A program made the position numbers and the translations under genes. A stretch of DNA of 24,024 nucleotides from a virus. The stretch spans positions 1 through 24,024 of IMG/VR virus record IMGVR_UViG_3300025030_000414, one strand, 5' to 3'. The number at the start of each line of letters is the position of its first letter. Within the stretch, counting starts at the first letter, position 1. Positions 12,664 to 20,408 of this stretch are shown here, piece after piece. A model generated the notes under the pieces. That model was not told the origin of the DNA. It saw nothing but the letters and a program-made list of their open reading frames with translations, and did not search any database.

Positions 12664-14800
12664 GCCACCATACCGCGTCCCACTCATGACGGAGATCAAC
12701 GCGCTGCCGTGGAATGGCCTAAGCATCGTGTCGACGTTCTCAGGCTGCGGCGGGAGCTGCCTTGGCTTCAAGATGGCAGGCTACAAGGTGCTCTGGGCCA
12801 ACGAGTTCGTGCCCGCCGCGCAGGACACCTACCGCGCGAATCATCAGACGACGCATCTCGATACGTCTGATATTAGAACCGTGACTGGTGCACAGATACG
12901 CGAGGTGATCGGCGACATTGATCTTGACGTGTTTGAGGGATCGCCCCCGTGCAGTTCTTTTTCATTGGCAGGAAAACGCCAGCAAGGATGGGGGCAGGTC
13001 AGAAAATACTGCGTGGGTGCGGGAACACGCGTCCTTCGCTCAGACCTTATGTGGATTCCCGCTGATAAACTAAGACTTGATGACGAAGTCATAGGGTTTG
13101 ATGAAGATGGCGCAAAACTAATCGGTCGCTTTTTCAAGGCTGCGAAAGTAGAATCTTTATCAACCATCCAACTTCGATCAGCCCGTCTCACGTTCGACAA
13201 CGGCGTTTCAGTTGTATGTAGCTTTGAGCACCGATGGCTTGTTGGTGTCACTAGAAGAGAAGATCGAAATCGGACTAATAAGTCAAAACGTGTTAGAAGC
13301 CAGCAATGGAAACGGGTTGACGAGTTGACGATTGGAGATGAAATTAGATCATTAGGACGACCGTGGATAGAGGACGAGAGAAAATCTGCGGGCTGGCTCG
13401 CTGGTATTTTAGATGGAGAGGGCTGCCTAGATCGAGCTGGCGGCATTAGCGTTGGCCAAAATATAGGTATCGTGCTTGATCGTCTAAAGAAAGAACTCTC
13501 GGATCGTGGGTTTGATATCGGAGCGACCGATTGGTTAGATAGTGACGGTCAATCACTTCATATAAACGGTGGGCTACCAGAAAGGCTTAGACTGATTGGA
13601 TCTATTAGACCTGATCGCTTACTTTCAAAAGCAAGAAAACTTTGGGAAGGTAAATCCGTAACATCTACGAATTACGCACGTCTTGTCTCGATTGAAGATA
13701 TAGGACTCGTTGATCTTATAGCTATCGGAACGACATCAAAGACGTTTGTAGCAGAAGGTCTTCTCTCCCACAACTCTGACGTGTCGCAGCGCACTGACGA
13801 CCTCTTCGATCACTACATCCGGCTTGTAGACGAGTTGCGGCCGCGCGCGTTCATCGCTGAGAACGTCGCAGGACTCGTCATCGGTGTCGGCAAAGGGTTC
13901 TTCAAGCGTTACATCGCGAAGATGGCAGCGTTGCCGTATCACATCGAGGCGCGACTCATTGACGCGCAGTTTCTCGGAGTGCCGCAGGCGCGCACGCGGA
14001 TTATCTTCATCGGCGTGCGTCACGACGTAGGGCACCCCGCGTGGCCTGTGCCGCTGCCGTATCGCTACTCAGTGCGGGACGCGCTATCGTCTAATGATAT
14101 CGAAGTGAAACATGGAAGCGGATCGAGTCACTCAGATTATCGGGGCGAAGCTGTCAATCTTGATCGACCGCTCGTAACAGTGACGACGAAGGCGAACCAG
14201 TTTACGGTCGGCATAGGCACAAAGAAAGGCGCGCGTAGTCTCGACGAGCCTGCACCAACTGTGCTGACGCACGGCAATCGGCACACGCACAGTGAACTGT
14301 CGATCATCACGTCGGGAGAAGAGATCACGTCACTTGAGGGTTTCTACGGATTCGACGGGCACGCGCCGCGGTCGCTCGATGAACCGTCTGAGACGATTGC
14401 TGCGAGTCGTGCGGTCAACGTGACTACGCGTAGGGTAATGAAAGACGAAGAGGACATCGGCGCATCGCTCGATGGTTACGCTGTCGGCGAGGCGTGGGAC
14501 GTCCTCAAGCCTGGTGAGGGCTCATCGAAGTTCTTCAACCTGATTCGTCCGCATGAAGACGCGCCGTGTCCGACAGTCACGGCGCTCGGTGGCAGTGCGA
14601 ACGGCGGCGTGGCAAGCGTGACGCATCCCACTGAGCGCAGGAAGTTCTCAATCCAGGAACTCCGACGGATCTGTGGGTTCCCAGACGATTTTATTTTCAC
14701 AGGCAGCTACAGTCAAAAATGGGAGCGCATGGGGCGCGCGGTTCCACCGCCAATGGCTGCGGCTCTTGCGCAGGCTTTGATAAAGGTGTTGAAACCGTAA
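12656..14800 (+). CDS. DNA C5-cytosine methyltransferase split by an intein, 714-aa precursor
   Basis: The extein is about 459 residues: motif I F-S-G-C-G-G, catalytic S-P-P-C (Cys99) with S-F-S-L-A-G-K-R, E-N-V-A-G (motif VI), P-Q-A-R-T-R (motif VIII), and a C-terminal motif IX-like R-R-I-C-G-F-P-D-D-F. The intein occupies residues 119-373. Motif X reads R-M-G-R-A-V-P-P, with Arg694 in place of the usual Asn of G-N-(A/S)-V. That position contacts the SAM pocket. The ATG at 12656 overlaps the MT-A70 stop and has GGAAG close upstream. It would modify cytosine in phage DNA, by methyl transfer or, as argued in the findings, perhaps carboxymethyl transfer. The central target-recognition region has three D-(E/R)-P-(A/S/L)-x-T-(V/I) echoes. 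Confidence 0.93.
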   Translation: MDKPPYRVPLMTEINALPWNGLSIVSTFSGCGGSCLGFKMAGYKVLWANEFVPAAQDTYRANHQTTHLDTSDIRTVTGAQIREVIGDIDLDVFEGSPPCSSFSLAGKRQQGWGQVRKYCVGAGTRVLRSDLMWIPADKLRLDDEVIGFDEDGAKLIGRFFKAAKVESLSTIQLRSARLTFDNGVSVVCSFEHRWLVGVTRREDRNRTNKSKRVRSQQWKRVDELTIGDEIRSLGRPWIEDERKSAGWLAGILDGEGCLDRAGGISVGQNIGIVLDRLKKELSDRGFDIGATDWLDSDGQSLHINGGLPERLRLIGSIRPDRLLSKARKLWEGKSVTSTNYARLVSIEDIGLVDLIAIGTTSKTFVAEGLLSHNSDVSQRTDDLFDHYIRLVDELRPRAFIAENVAGLVIGVGKGFFKRYIAKMAALPYHIEARLIDAQFLGVPQARTRIIFIGVRHDVGHPAWPVPLPYRYSVRDALSSNDIEVKHGSGSSHSDYRGEAVNLDRPLVTVTTKANQFTVGIGTKKGARSLDEPAPTVLTHGNRHTHSELSIITSGEEITSLEGFYGFDGHAPRSLDEPSETIAASRAVNVTTRRVMKDEEDIGASLDGYAVGEAWDVLKPGEGSSKFFNLIRPHEDAPCPTVTALGGSANGGVASVTHPTERRKFSIQELRRICGFPDDFIFTGSYSQKWERMGRAVPPPMAAALAQALIKVLKP
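13010..13774 (+). mobile_element. Intein (255 aa) with one LAGLIDADG motif
   Basis: The segment begins with Cys (C-V-G-A-G-T-R-V-L), the class 1 block A. Block B has V-V-C-S-F-E-H-R-W-L, with its His. It ends in F-V-A-E-G-L-L-S-H-N followed by Ser as the first residue of the C-extein. Removing it joins K-R-Q-Q-G-W-G-Q-V-R-K-Y to S-D-V-S-Q-R-T-D-D-L-F, restoring a normal methyltransferase. A single LAGLIDADG-type motif (LAGILDGEG) at about 13400 and a following L-R-L-I-G-S-I-R-P-D-R-L-L indicate a small homing endonuclease domain. Spot counts give 40-45% GC inside and about 70% just after it, showing recent transfer. Confidence 0.93.
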
Positions 14801-15411
14801 TGTTTATCTACAGCGTTACGTGTAAGACGGACGGAAAGGTTTACGTCGGCCAAACGATTGACGACGTGCGCTGGCGCTGGGCACGTCATAGATATTCCGC
14901 ACGGCGAAATTCTCCGACGTATCTCCATAGAGCGATAAGAAAATACGGAGAAGAGGTTTTCGTTGTCTCAACTCTCGCTACCGCTTCAAGCCACGAAGAA
15001 CTTAACGAACTAGAGCGCGAATGGATCGCTAAACTTTGTTCAAACGATCCGAAGTGTGGGTATAATCTCACCGAGGGCGGACAGTCTGCTGGAACGACTA
15101 CCGGCAAGAAACATAGTGACGCTACGCGAGCGCAGATGAGTCTTTCGCATAAGACTCGCGCCGCGAATACTGCAGGACTTACGTTAGAAGAATACGAGCG
15201 GCGGAAAGCGCATCCGACTATCCGTCAGCCAGGTCACTCACCTGAGACACGTGCGAAAATCAGCGCTAGAATGCGGGGCCGAAAGTTCTCAGACGAGTGG
15301 CGGCAGAAGATAAGTGCTTCTCATACAGGTAAACAACGCTCAGAAGAGCACTGTCGAAACATTAGCTTAGGGCAGATTGGAAAAAGTCGGCCCAGAAAGA
15401 AGGTAGTATGA
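14800..15411 (+). CDS. GIY-YIG homing endonuclease, 203 aa
   Basis: The start overlaps the methyltransferase stop as TAATG. The N-terminal domain has F-I-Y-S-V then K-V-Y-V-G-Q-T (about 3-18), the GIY and YIG halves, a K-Y-G helix, and the conserved acidic N-E-L-E-R-E-W-I near 69-76. The C-terminal half contains NUMOD3-like repeats (GKKHSDATRAQMSLSHK; GHSPETRAKISARMRGRKFS; GKQRSEEHCRNISLG), which bind DNA. It is a free-standing selfish endonuclease, less GC-rich than its neighbours (about 48% in a sampled line). The adjacent cmoA-like gene begins at an ATGA overlap with its stop. Confidence 0.92.
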   Translation: MFIYSVTCKTDGKVYVGQTIDDVRWRWARHRYSARRNSPTYLHRAIRKYGEEVFVVSTLATASSHEELNELEREWIAKLCSNDPKCGYNLTEGGQSAGTTTGKKHSDATRAQMSLSHKTRAANTAGLTLEEYERRKAHPTIRQPGHSPETRAKISARMRGRKFSDEWRQKISASHTGKQRSEEHCRNISLGQIGKSRPRKKVV

Positions 15412-16127
15412 GTGGAGACATAGATACGACTGTGCCTTCTGGTAAATGGACGTTCGATGGAGACGTGACGGCAGCGTTTTCGGACATGCTCCAAAGATCG
15501 ATCCCGCAATACGACGTCATGCGCAAAGCAGTCTTCGATATCGGCTCACGCTACGTCGTGCACGGCACCGATATTGTCGACATCGGCTGCTCGCGCGGCG
15601 AGGCTATGGATCCGTTCGTCGAGAAGTTCGGCCCCTACGTGCGGCACGTCGGTGTCGAGGTCAGTGAGCCTATGCTCGCTGCGTCGCGCGAACGTTTCAA
15701 GAGCTACATCGAGCAGAGCCGGTGCGTCGTCATCGAGCAGCGCGACCTTCGCACGTCGTATCCTCTCGTCAAGGCGAGCCTCACGCTTTCAGTCTTCACG
15801 CTCCAGTTCATCCCACTCGAATACCGACAGCGCGTGCTCGCGAACGTCTTCAAGCACACGTTGCCGGGCGGCGCGCTCATCCTGGTCGAGAAGGTCATCG
15901 GCGAGACAGCCGCGCTCGATGAAGCGATGGTCGCCCTCTACTACGATATGAAGCGCGATCACGGTTACTCGCAAGACGCCATCGACCGGAAGCGCCTCTC
16001 GCTTGAGGGCGTGCTTGTGCCGGTTACAGCACGCTGGAACATCGAGCTGCTGCGGCAGGCTGGGTTCCGCGAAATTGATTGCTGTTGGCGATGGATGAAC
16101 TTCGCAGCATGGATCGCGGTGAAGTAA
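15408..16127 (+). CDS. CmoA-like carboxy-SAM synthase homologue, 239 aa
   Basis: The chain aligns along its length with CmoA, which combines SAM and prephenate to make carboxy-SAM. Shared landmarks are W-T-F-D (about 14-17), D-M-L-Q-R-S-I-P-x-Y (about 26-35), D-I-G-C-S-x-G (about 58-64), F-T-L-Q-F (about 130-134), L-P-G-G-A-L-I-L-x-E-K (about 152-162), H-G-Y-S (185-188), K-R (195-196, aligned to the region I recall as Arg199 of E. coli CmoA) and Q-A-G-F. It is about normal length (E. coli about 247). No CmoB (the tRNA carboxymethyl transferase) is seen. It could be a diverged methyltransferase, since one Asn of the family pattern before F-T-L-Q-F is Val here. Close linkage with two DNA methyltransferases suggests a role in DNA modification. 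Confidence 0.85.
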   Translation: MSGDIDTTVPSGKWTFDGDVTAAFSDMLQRSIPQYDVMRKAVFDIGSRYVVHGTDIVDIGCSRGEAMDPFVEKFGPYVRHVGVEVSEPMLAASRERFKSYIEQSRCVVIEQRDLRTSYPLVKASLTLSVFTLQFIPLEYRQRVLANVFKHTLPGGALILVEKVIGETAALDEAMVALYYDMKRDHGYSQDAIDRKRLSLEGVLVPVTARWNIELLRQAGFREIDCCWRWMNFAAWIAVK

Positions 16128-18395
16128 ATGGCAAAGAAACTTCCACCGACCGCGAACGACTTCTTGGTAGGCGTCTTCGACAAAGACGACCTCGACGCCA
16201 TCGCGACTGACGCCGCGTTTCCACTCGTGCCACACGACCTGGAGACGGACTATCGGTGCCCTGCTTGCAGCTTCGAGTGGAGCGGCACACCGAAGCCTGC
16301 GCAGGAGGTCGACGTCGCGGTGCCTCCTACGACTGTTACCGCTGCTGTAGCGCGGCCGTCCGCTCCGCCGCGGTCGACTCCGCCGCCACGCGCTGTTCCG
16401 CCACCACCGCCGCGTTCCGCCGCTCCGCCACCGCCAGCGCGGCCTCTACCGCTGGACCGTCTCGCGCCAGCGTTCTCGGACAGGATAAGTCCTCGAACCG
16501 TCGATTTAGACAGCGGAAATGGCAGCGTAGCAGCTTTCGAGCCGCTTTTAGACGTCTTCGCCGCTCCGCCTCCGGCGCCGCCAGCACCGCCGCGGCTCGA
16601 CCCGTCCGTCGTGGTCTTCTCGGGCGTCGCAACGCCTGTTACCGACTGGCGCCCGACGACACCGCCACCGCTTGACGGCATAGACACCTTGGAACTCGAC
16701 ACCGAGACGAACGGCCTCCACGCCTACGCTGGTGACCGACCAATTGGTATCAGCTGCCGTCGACCGAACGGCATCGCGTTCTATCTACCGTGGGGGCACG
16801 TCGGCGGGAACCTCGATGAAGAGACTGTCAGGCGTTGGGCGCAGCGCGAACTTCGCGGAAAACACTTGACTGGCGCTAACATCAGGTTCGACGTGCATAT
16901 GCTTCACGCGTGGGGTGTCGACCTCGAAGCACAAGGCTGCACCGTTTCAGACGTGCAGCACTACGCGGCGCTACTCGACGACAATCGCAAGGAGTCGTTC
17001 TCTCTCGATGCACTCGCGAAGAGTTATCTCAAGAAGGAGAAGTCAGGACGGGACCTCGATAAGACGCGGATGGCGTCGTATCACGCCTCTATCGTGGAGC
17101 CGTATGCTGAACACGATGTGCAGCTCACTGGCGAGTTGCGCGATGTGCTCTGGCCGCTACTTGATAAGGAAGACCTACAGCGCGTGCGACAGCTTGAAGA
17201 TGATGTGATCTATCCAGTCTGCGAAATGGAGCGTAACGCAGCGCCGGTCGACCGCGCAATGCTTCAGACCTGGGTGCGCGAGTCTGAAGCGGAATACAAC
17301 GACCATCTCACGCGAATCACGCGGGAGACTGGTTTCTTGATGAACCCAGACGCACAGACAGACTGGGTGCGCCTCTTCGCGTTTCTCAACATCCAAAACC
17401 CGCACAAGACAGAACTCGGCGCAGTCTCATTCACTGACGACTACCTGAAGACAGTGCAGCATCCACTCGTGCAGCTCGCGCGTCGCGCAGGCAAGCTCGC
17501 ATCGCTTAGGTCGAAGTTCCTTGTAGCGTATAACGATGTCGTCGGCGACGATGCGCTGCTGCGGTTCTCGCTGCACCAACTACGCGGTGACCAGTATGGG
17601 ACCGTGCGCGGGCGGTTCAGCATGAGCGACAAGAACCTGCAGCAGGTGTTCACAGTCGAGAAACAACGCGAGGCCTTCGGCTACGACGAGAAGGACAGCT
17701 CGCACGATGACGAGATATATCTCATTCGGAAACTCTTCGTGCCTGGTAGCGGGTTGTTCCTGTTATCTGACGCGGAACAGATCGAATATCGGATCGCAGC
17801 GCACTTCGCAGCGTCACCGTCGATTCTCGCTGCATACGCGGCTGACCCGCATACTGACTATCACAATCTCGTGATGGAACTCGTGCGACCGCGCAAGACA
17901 GATATTACGCGGAAGCTCGCGAAGGGCCTGAACTTCGCGCTTGTCTTCGGCGCAGGGAAAGACAAGGTAGCTGCGATTTTGAACTTACCACGCACCGAGT
18001 CTGACAAGTTCGTTGCAGCATACGACCAGATGTTCCCGGAGAGCAAGACGCTCCTCCGCACCGCGTCGAGCCTCGCATCGACGCGCGGCTATATCAGGAC
18101 ACTACTCGGACGGCGTGCACGGTTTCCTAATTCGCAGTTCGCGTATAAAGCCTTGAATGCCTGTATCCAGGGCACAGCTGCGGATATCATGAAGCAGAAG
18201 ATCGTCGAGGTGCATAAAGCACGGAAGCAGACGGGCTTCGTGCTACGGAAGACGATTCACGACTCGATTACTGGCGACGCGCCAGACCAGGCGTGTGCAG
18301 AGAAGGTGCATGCGATTTTGAATACGCAGACAGCCGGTCTAAAGGTGCCGATCACCTGGAGCACGAAGACCGGAAAGAACTGGAGCGAGTGTTGA
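16128..18395 (+). CDS. Family A DNA polymerase with 3'-5' exonuclease, 755 aa
   Basis: The replicative polymerase. After a 180-residue N-terminal region with a lone C44-P-A-C47 and long Pro/Ala-rich linkers come the exonuclease motifs: D191-T-E193, N-I-R-F-D255 and Y326-A-E-H-D330. The polymerase motifs follow: A (S-D548-A-E-Q-I-E-Y-R), B (R595-x3-K599-x3-F603-x3-F607-G) and C (I-H-D712-S-I). In E. coli Pol I motif B has Tyr where this has Phe607, and motif C has H-D-E where this has H-D-S. It starts right after the cmoA-like stop. The VRR-NUC gene start overlaps its stop. Confidence 0.93.
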   Translation: MAKKLPPTANDFLVGVFDKDDLDAIATDAAFPLVPHDLETDYRCPACSFEWSGTPKPAQEVDVAVPPTTVTAAVARPSAPPRSTPPPRAVPPPPPRSAAPPPPARPLPLDRLAPAFSDRISPRTVDLDSGNGSVAAFEPLLDVFAAPPPAPPAPPRLDPSVVVFSGVATPVTDWRPTTPPPLDGIDTLELDTETNGLHAYAGDRPIGISCRRPNGIAFYLPWGHVGGNLDEETVRRWAQRELRGKHLTGANIRFDVHMLHAWGVDLEAQGCTVSDVQHYAALLDDNRKESFSLDALAKSYLKKEKSGRDLDKTRMASYHASIVEPYAEHDVQLTGELRDVLWPLLDKEDLQRVRQLEDDVIYPVCEMERNAAPVDRAMLQTWVRESEAEYNDHLTRITRETGFLMNPDAQTDWVRLFAFLNIQNPHKTELGAVSFTDDYLKTVQHPLVQLARRAGKLASLRSKFLVAYNDVVGDDALLRFSLHQLRGDQYGTVRGRFSMSDKNLQQVFTVEKQREAFGYDEKDSSHDDEIYLIRKLFVPGSGLFLLSDAEQIEYRIAAHFAASPSILAAYAADPHTDYHNLVMELVRPRKTDITRKLAKGLNFALVFGAGKDKVAAILNLPRTESDKFVAAYDQMFPESKTLLRTASSLASTRGYIRTLLGRRARFPNSQFAYKALNACIQGTAADIMKQKIVEVHKARKQTGFVLRKTIHDSITGDAPDQACAEKVHAILNTQTAGLKVPITWSTKTGKNWSEC

Positions 18396-18772
18396 CACGA
18401 GTGTTGACAGAGGGTAGCCTCACACGTGACCTGATGAAGACAATCGAACAGGTTATGTTAAGCGCAGTGGTGCTAAAGCACGCGGATCGGTTTACGTCTG
18501 GGATTCCAGATTTGACCGTGACCTGGCGCGGAGTCACGTCCTGGTGGGAATGCAAGCATACACCTTTTAAGCGTAAAGGGCTTCAGACACTTACAGCGCA
18601 GCGACTCGCAGCGCATGGCATCTGTCGCTATATCATCTTCGACGCGAAGCGCACACGGATCGTGCATCCAAATAATCTCGACACGTGGCGAGACGCTGCG
18701 TTATCCTGTAATGGGTATGACCTAGAGTGGGTCGCACGACAGATGAAAAGTTTTCACGCGGAGGATAAATGA
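18392..18772 (+). CDS. VRR-NUC family nuclease, about 126 aa
   Basis: The sequence G-I-P-D-L-T-V then W-W-E-C-K-H forms the PD-(D/E)xK metal site of the VRR-NUC (virus-type replication-repair nuclease) family, here as a stand-alone domain. A TTG at 18392 overlaps the polymerase stop (TTGA) with GGAG 6 bases upstream, so I take it as the start; GTG at 18401 or ATG at 18434 are possible. It probably resolves or trims branched DNA in replication or recombination. Its stop overlaps the clamp start (ATGA), with GCGGAGG before that. Confidence 0.85.
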   Translation: MTRVLTEGSLTRDLMKTIEQVMLSAVVLKHADRFTSGIPDLTVTWRGVTSWWECKHTPFKRKGLQTLTAQRLAAHGICRYIIFDAKRTRIVHPNNLDTWRDAALSCNGYDLEWVARQMKSFHAEDK

Positions 18773-19839
18773 ACGTCACAGTGCAAGCGGCCGACCTAAC
18801 GCGCGAACTTATGTTCCTCGAAAAGATCGTCACCAACAAAGCGACGATCCCGGTGCTCGCGAACGTTCTTCTGCAGGCACACGGTGGCTGGCTCTACCTC
18901 GCGACGACAGACCTTGAAGTCGCACTCACGACCGCATGCGTCGCGACGACAGTTGAAGATGGTGCAGTGACACTACCCGCACGGAAACTCTTGGAACTGA
19001 CGCGGTCGCTGGAAGGCGCTGCAATTACGTTTATCCTCGACGCCAAGAACCAGATCCATCTTACGTCTGGGATTTTCCATTTGCGACTCCAGATGTGGCC
19101 GGTCGAAGACTTTCCGGTGCTGCCGACGCATGCCGATCTAGCTGTAACTGCGTTGCCGCGTGCAGCGTTCCTCGACATGCTCAAGAAGACGCGTTTTGCG
19201 ACGGCTGACGACAAACGGTTCTTTATGAACGGTGCGCAGCTGACGCTCATGACTGAAACGATGGGCATGGTTGCGCTCGACGGCAAGCGTCTCGCATTGA
19301 TGACTGCACCGCGTTCCGGCGCAGAGTCTTGCACCGCGCTCTTGCCTGTCAAAGCGATGGACCTACTGATCGCGCTCTTCGCGGAGAGTGGCGCAGCGGA
19401 TCTTTCGTTCGTGCAGACCGCGCAGCATTTATTCTTCGAGATCGAAGGTAGACTGTTAATCTCGCGCACGATTGACGGCAAGTTTCCAGCCTGGGAGCGC
19501 GTCATTCCGACGGATCATACGCACGTCGCGACAGTCGACCGTGACGCACTCCTGAAGGTCGTCAGGCGTGCATTACTCGTCGATGAAATCATTACGCTGA
19601 CCGTATCTGAGACAGCGGTCGCAATTACTGCAACGAGCGCGAACGTCGGCGACGCAGACGAAGTGGTGCCGTGCGCATATACTGGACCGGAGATTACGCT
19701 CAAGATTCGTGGCGCGCATCTTGTCGACGCACTTACAGCAGCGAACGGTATCATAGTGACGTTCGCGCTCAAGAATGACAAAAGTCCGCTTTTCTTGACT
19801 GACGGCGCCTATCAGAACATCATCATGGTAATGGTCTAG
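18769..19839 (+). CDS. dnaN: DnaN-type sliding clamp (beta subunit), 356 aa
   Basis: A complete three-domain beta clamp of near-bacterial length: I-P-V-L-A-N-V with L-A-T-T-D-L-E-V in domain 1, V-T-L-P-A-R-K-L-L-E-L, R-F-F-M-N-G-A and D-G-K-R-L-A-L in the middle, and D-G-K-F-P-A-W-E-R-V-I-P leading into domain 3. It encircles DNA and tethers the polymerase for processivity. The C-terminus ends I-I-M-V-M-V instead of the usual M-P-(M/V)-R ending. Domain 3 binding-pocket details cannot be judged by eye. It is the last gene of the replication block, and composition shifts after it. Confidence 0.92.
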   Translation: MNVTVQAADLTRELMFLEKIVTNKATIPVLANVLLQAHGGWLYLATTDLEVALTTACVATTVEDGAVTLPARKLLELTRSLEGAAITFILDAKNQIHLTSGIFHLRLQMWPVEDFPVLPTHADLAVTALPRAAFLDMLKKTRFATADDKRFFMNGAQLTLMTETMGMVALDGKRLALMTAPRSGAESCTALLPVKAMDLLIALFAESGAADLSFVQTAQHLFFEIEGRLLISRTIDGKFPAWERVIPTDHTHVATVDRDALLKVVRRALLVDEIITLTVSETAVAITATSANVGDADEVVPCAYTGPEITLKIRGAHLVDALTAANGIIVTFALKNDKSPLFLTDGAYQNIIMVMV

Positions 19840-19841
19840 AC

Positions 19842-20183
19842 ATGAGCATGAGACGCGACATATTCATTTACATATCCGGCCCCATGACAGCCAAGCACGG
19901 ATACACCATCGAGGAGAATGTGGCTGCTGGCCTGCGGATATATCTCGACTGCTTGAAAGCTGGCCTACCTGCGTTCAGTCCACATCTCGGCGGCGCGTTT
20001 CCGTCCGCGTGGGAGGTCAGTTGGGAAACGTGGCTGGAGTATGATCTCGCTGTGATCGACCGCTGCACGCATGTCTTGATGATGCCGCGATGGGAGATGA
20101 GCGCCGGAGCTATCAGAGAGCGGACTTATGCGCTGGAAATTGGAAAGCCGGTCATTACGACACTCGATGAGATAAAGTTATGA
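19842..20183 (+). CDS. DUF4406 family protein, 113 aa
   Basis: The motif Y-I-S-G-P-M-T (about 10-16), a W-E-x-W-L-E-Y-D-L-A-V-I-D-R-C-T-H-V-L-M-M-P-R-W-E-M-S-A-G-A block and the following E-R-T-Y-A-L match DUF4406, a nucleoside 2-deoxyribosyltransferase-like fold common in phages. A role in nucleotide handling is possible; catalytic activity is unknown. It starts two bases after the clamp stop, and its own stop overlaps the next ATG. Confidence 0.85.
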   Translation: MSMRRDIFIYISGPMTAKHGYTIEENVAAGLRIYLDCLKAGLPAFSPHLGGAFPSAWEVSWETWLEYDLAVIDRCTHVLMMPRWEMSAGAIRERTYALEIGKPVITTLDEIKL

Positions 20184-20401
20184 CACTTACCCAACTATTA
20201 ACTTTTCCTGACCCGCCCGAGATGCTCGGCGTCTGGGGCCGCCCGCGTGGGCACCGCGTCACCATCGGTGGCAGACTGAACAAGGACGCCATCAAGCTCG
20301 CCCTCGCTGTTGCCTACGTGACCTGGCGGTGGCAGGAGCATACGGACGGGGACATCTCGGGCATCCTTTGGGTCGCGAAGTCTGCGACATTAAGATTGTG
20401 A
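20180..20401 (+). CDS. Uncharacterised small protein, 73 aa
   Basis: The ATG overlaps the DUF4406 stop (ATGA). The protein contains F-P-D-P-P-E-M-L-G-V-W-G-R-P and an amphipathic helix I-K-L-A-L-A-V-A-Y-V-T-W-R-W. No family is recognised. It is kept because of coupling on the left and reasonable codon use. Confidence 0.55.
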   Translation: MTLTQLLTFPDPPEMLGVWGRPRGHRVTIGGRLNKDAIKLALAVAYVTWRWQEHTDGDISGILWVAKSATLRL

Positions 20402-20408
20402 GGCGGGC

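Noticed and set aside
15408-16127. Reading the cmoA-like gene as a plain SAM-dependent methyltransferase
   Set aside because: The CmoA-specific blocks (W-T-F-D, R-S-I-P-x-Y, F-T-L-Q-F, H-G-Y-S, K-R) are present in order over the full length, which generic methyltransferases do not show. Activity remains unproven.
18391-18409. Two ttgaca hexamers 12 bases apart, resembling -35 boxes
   Set aside because: They fall in the overlap of polymerase and VRR-NUC genes and no suitable -10 element follows at 16-18 bases.
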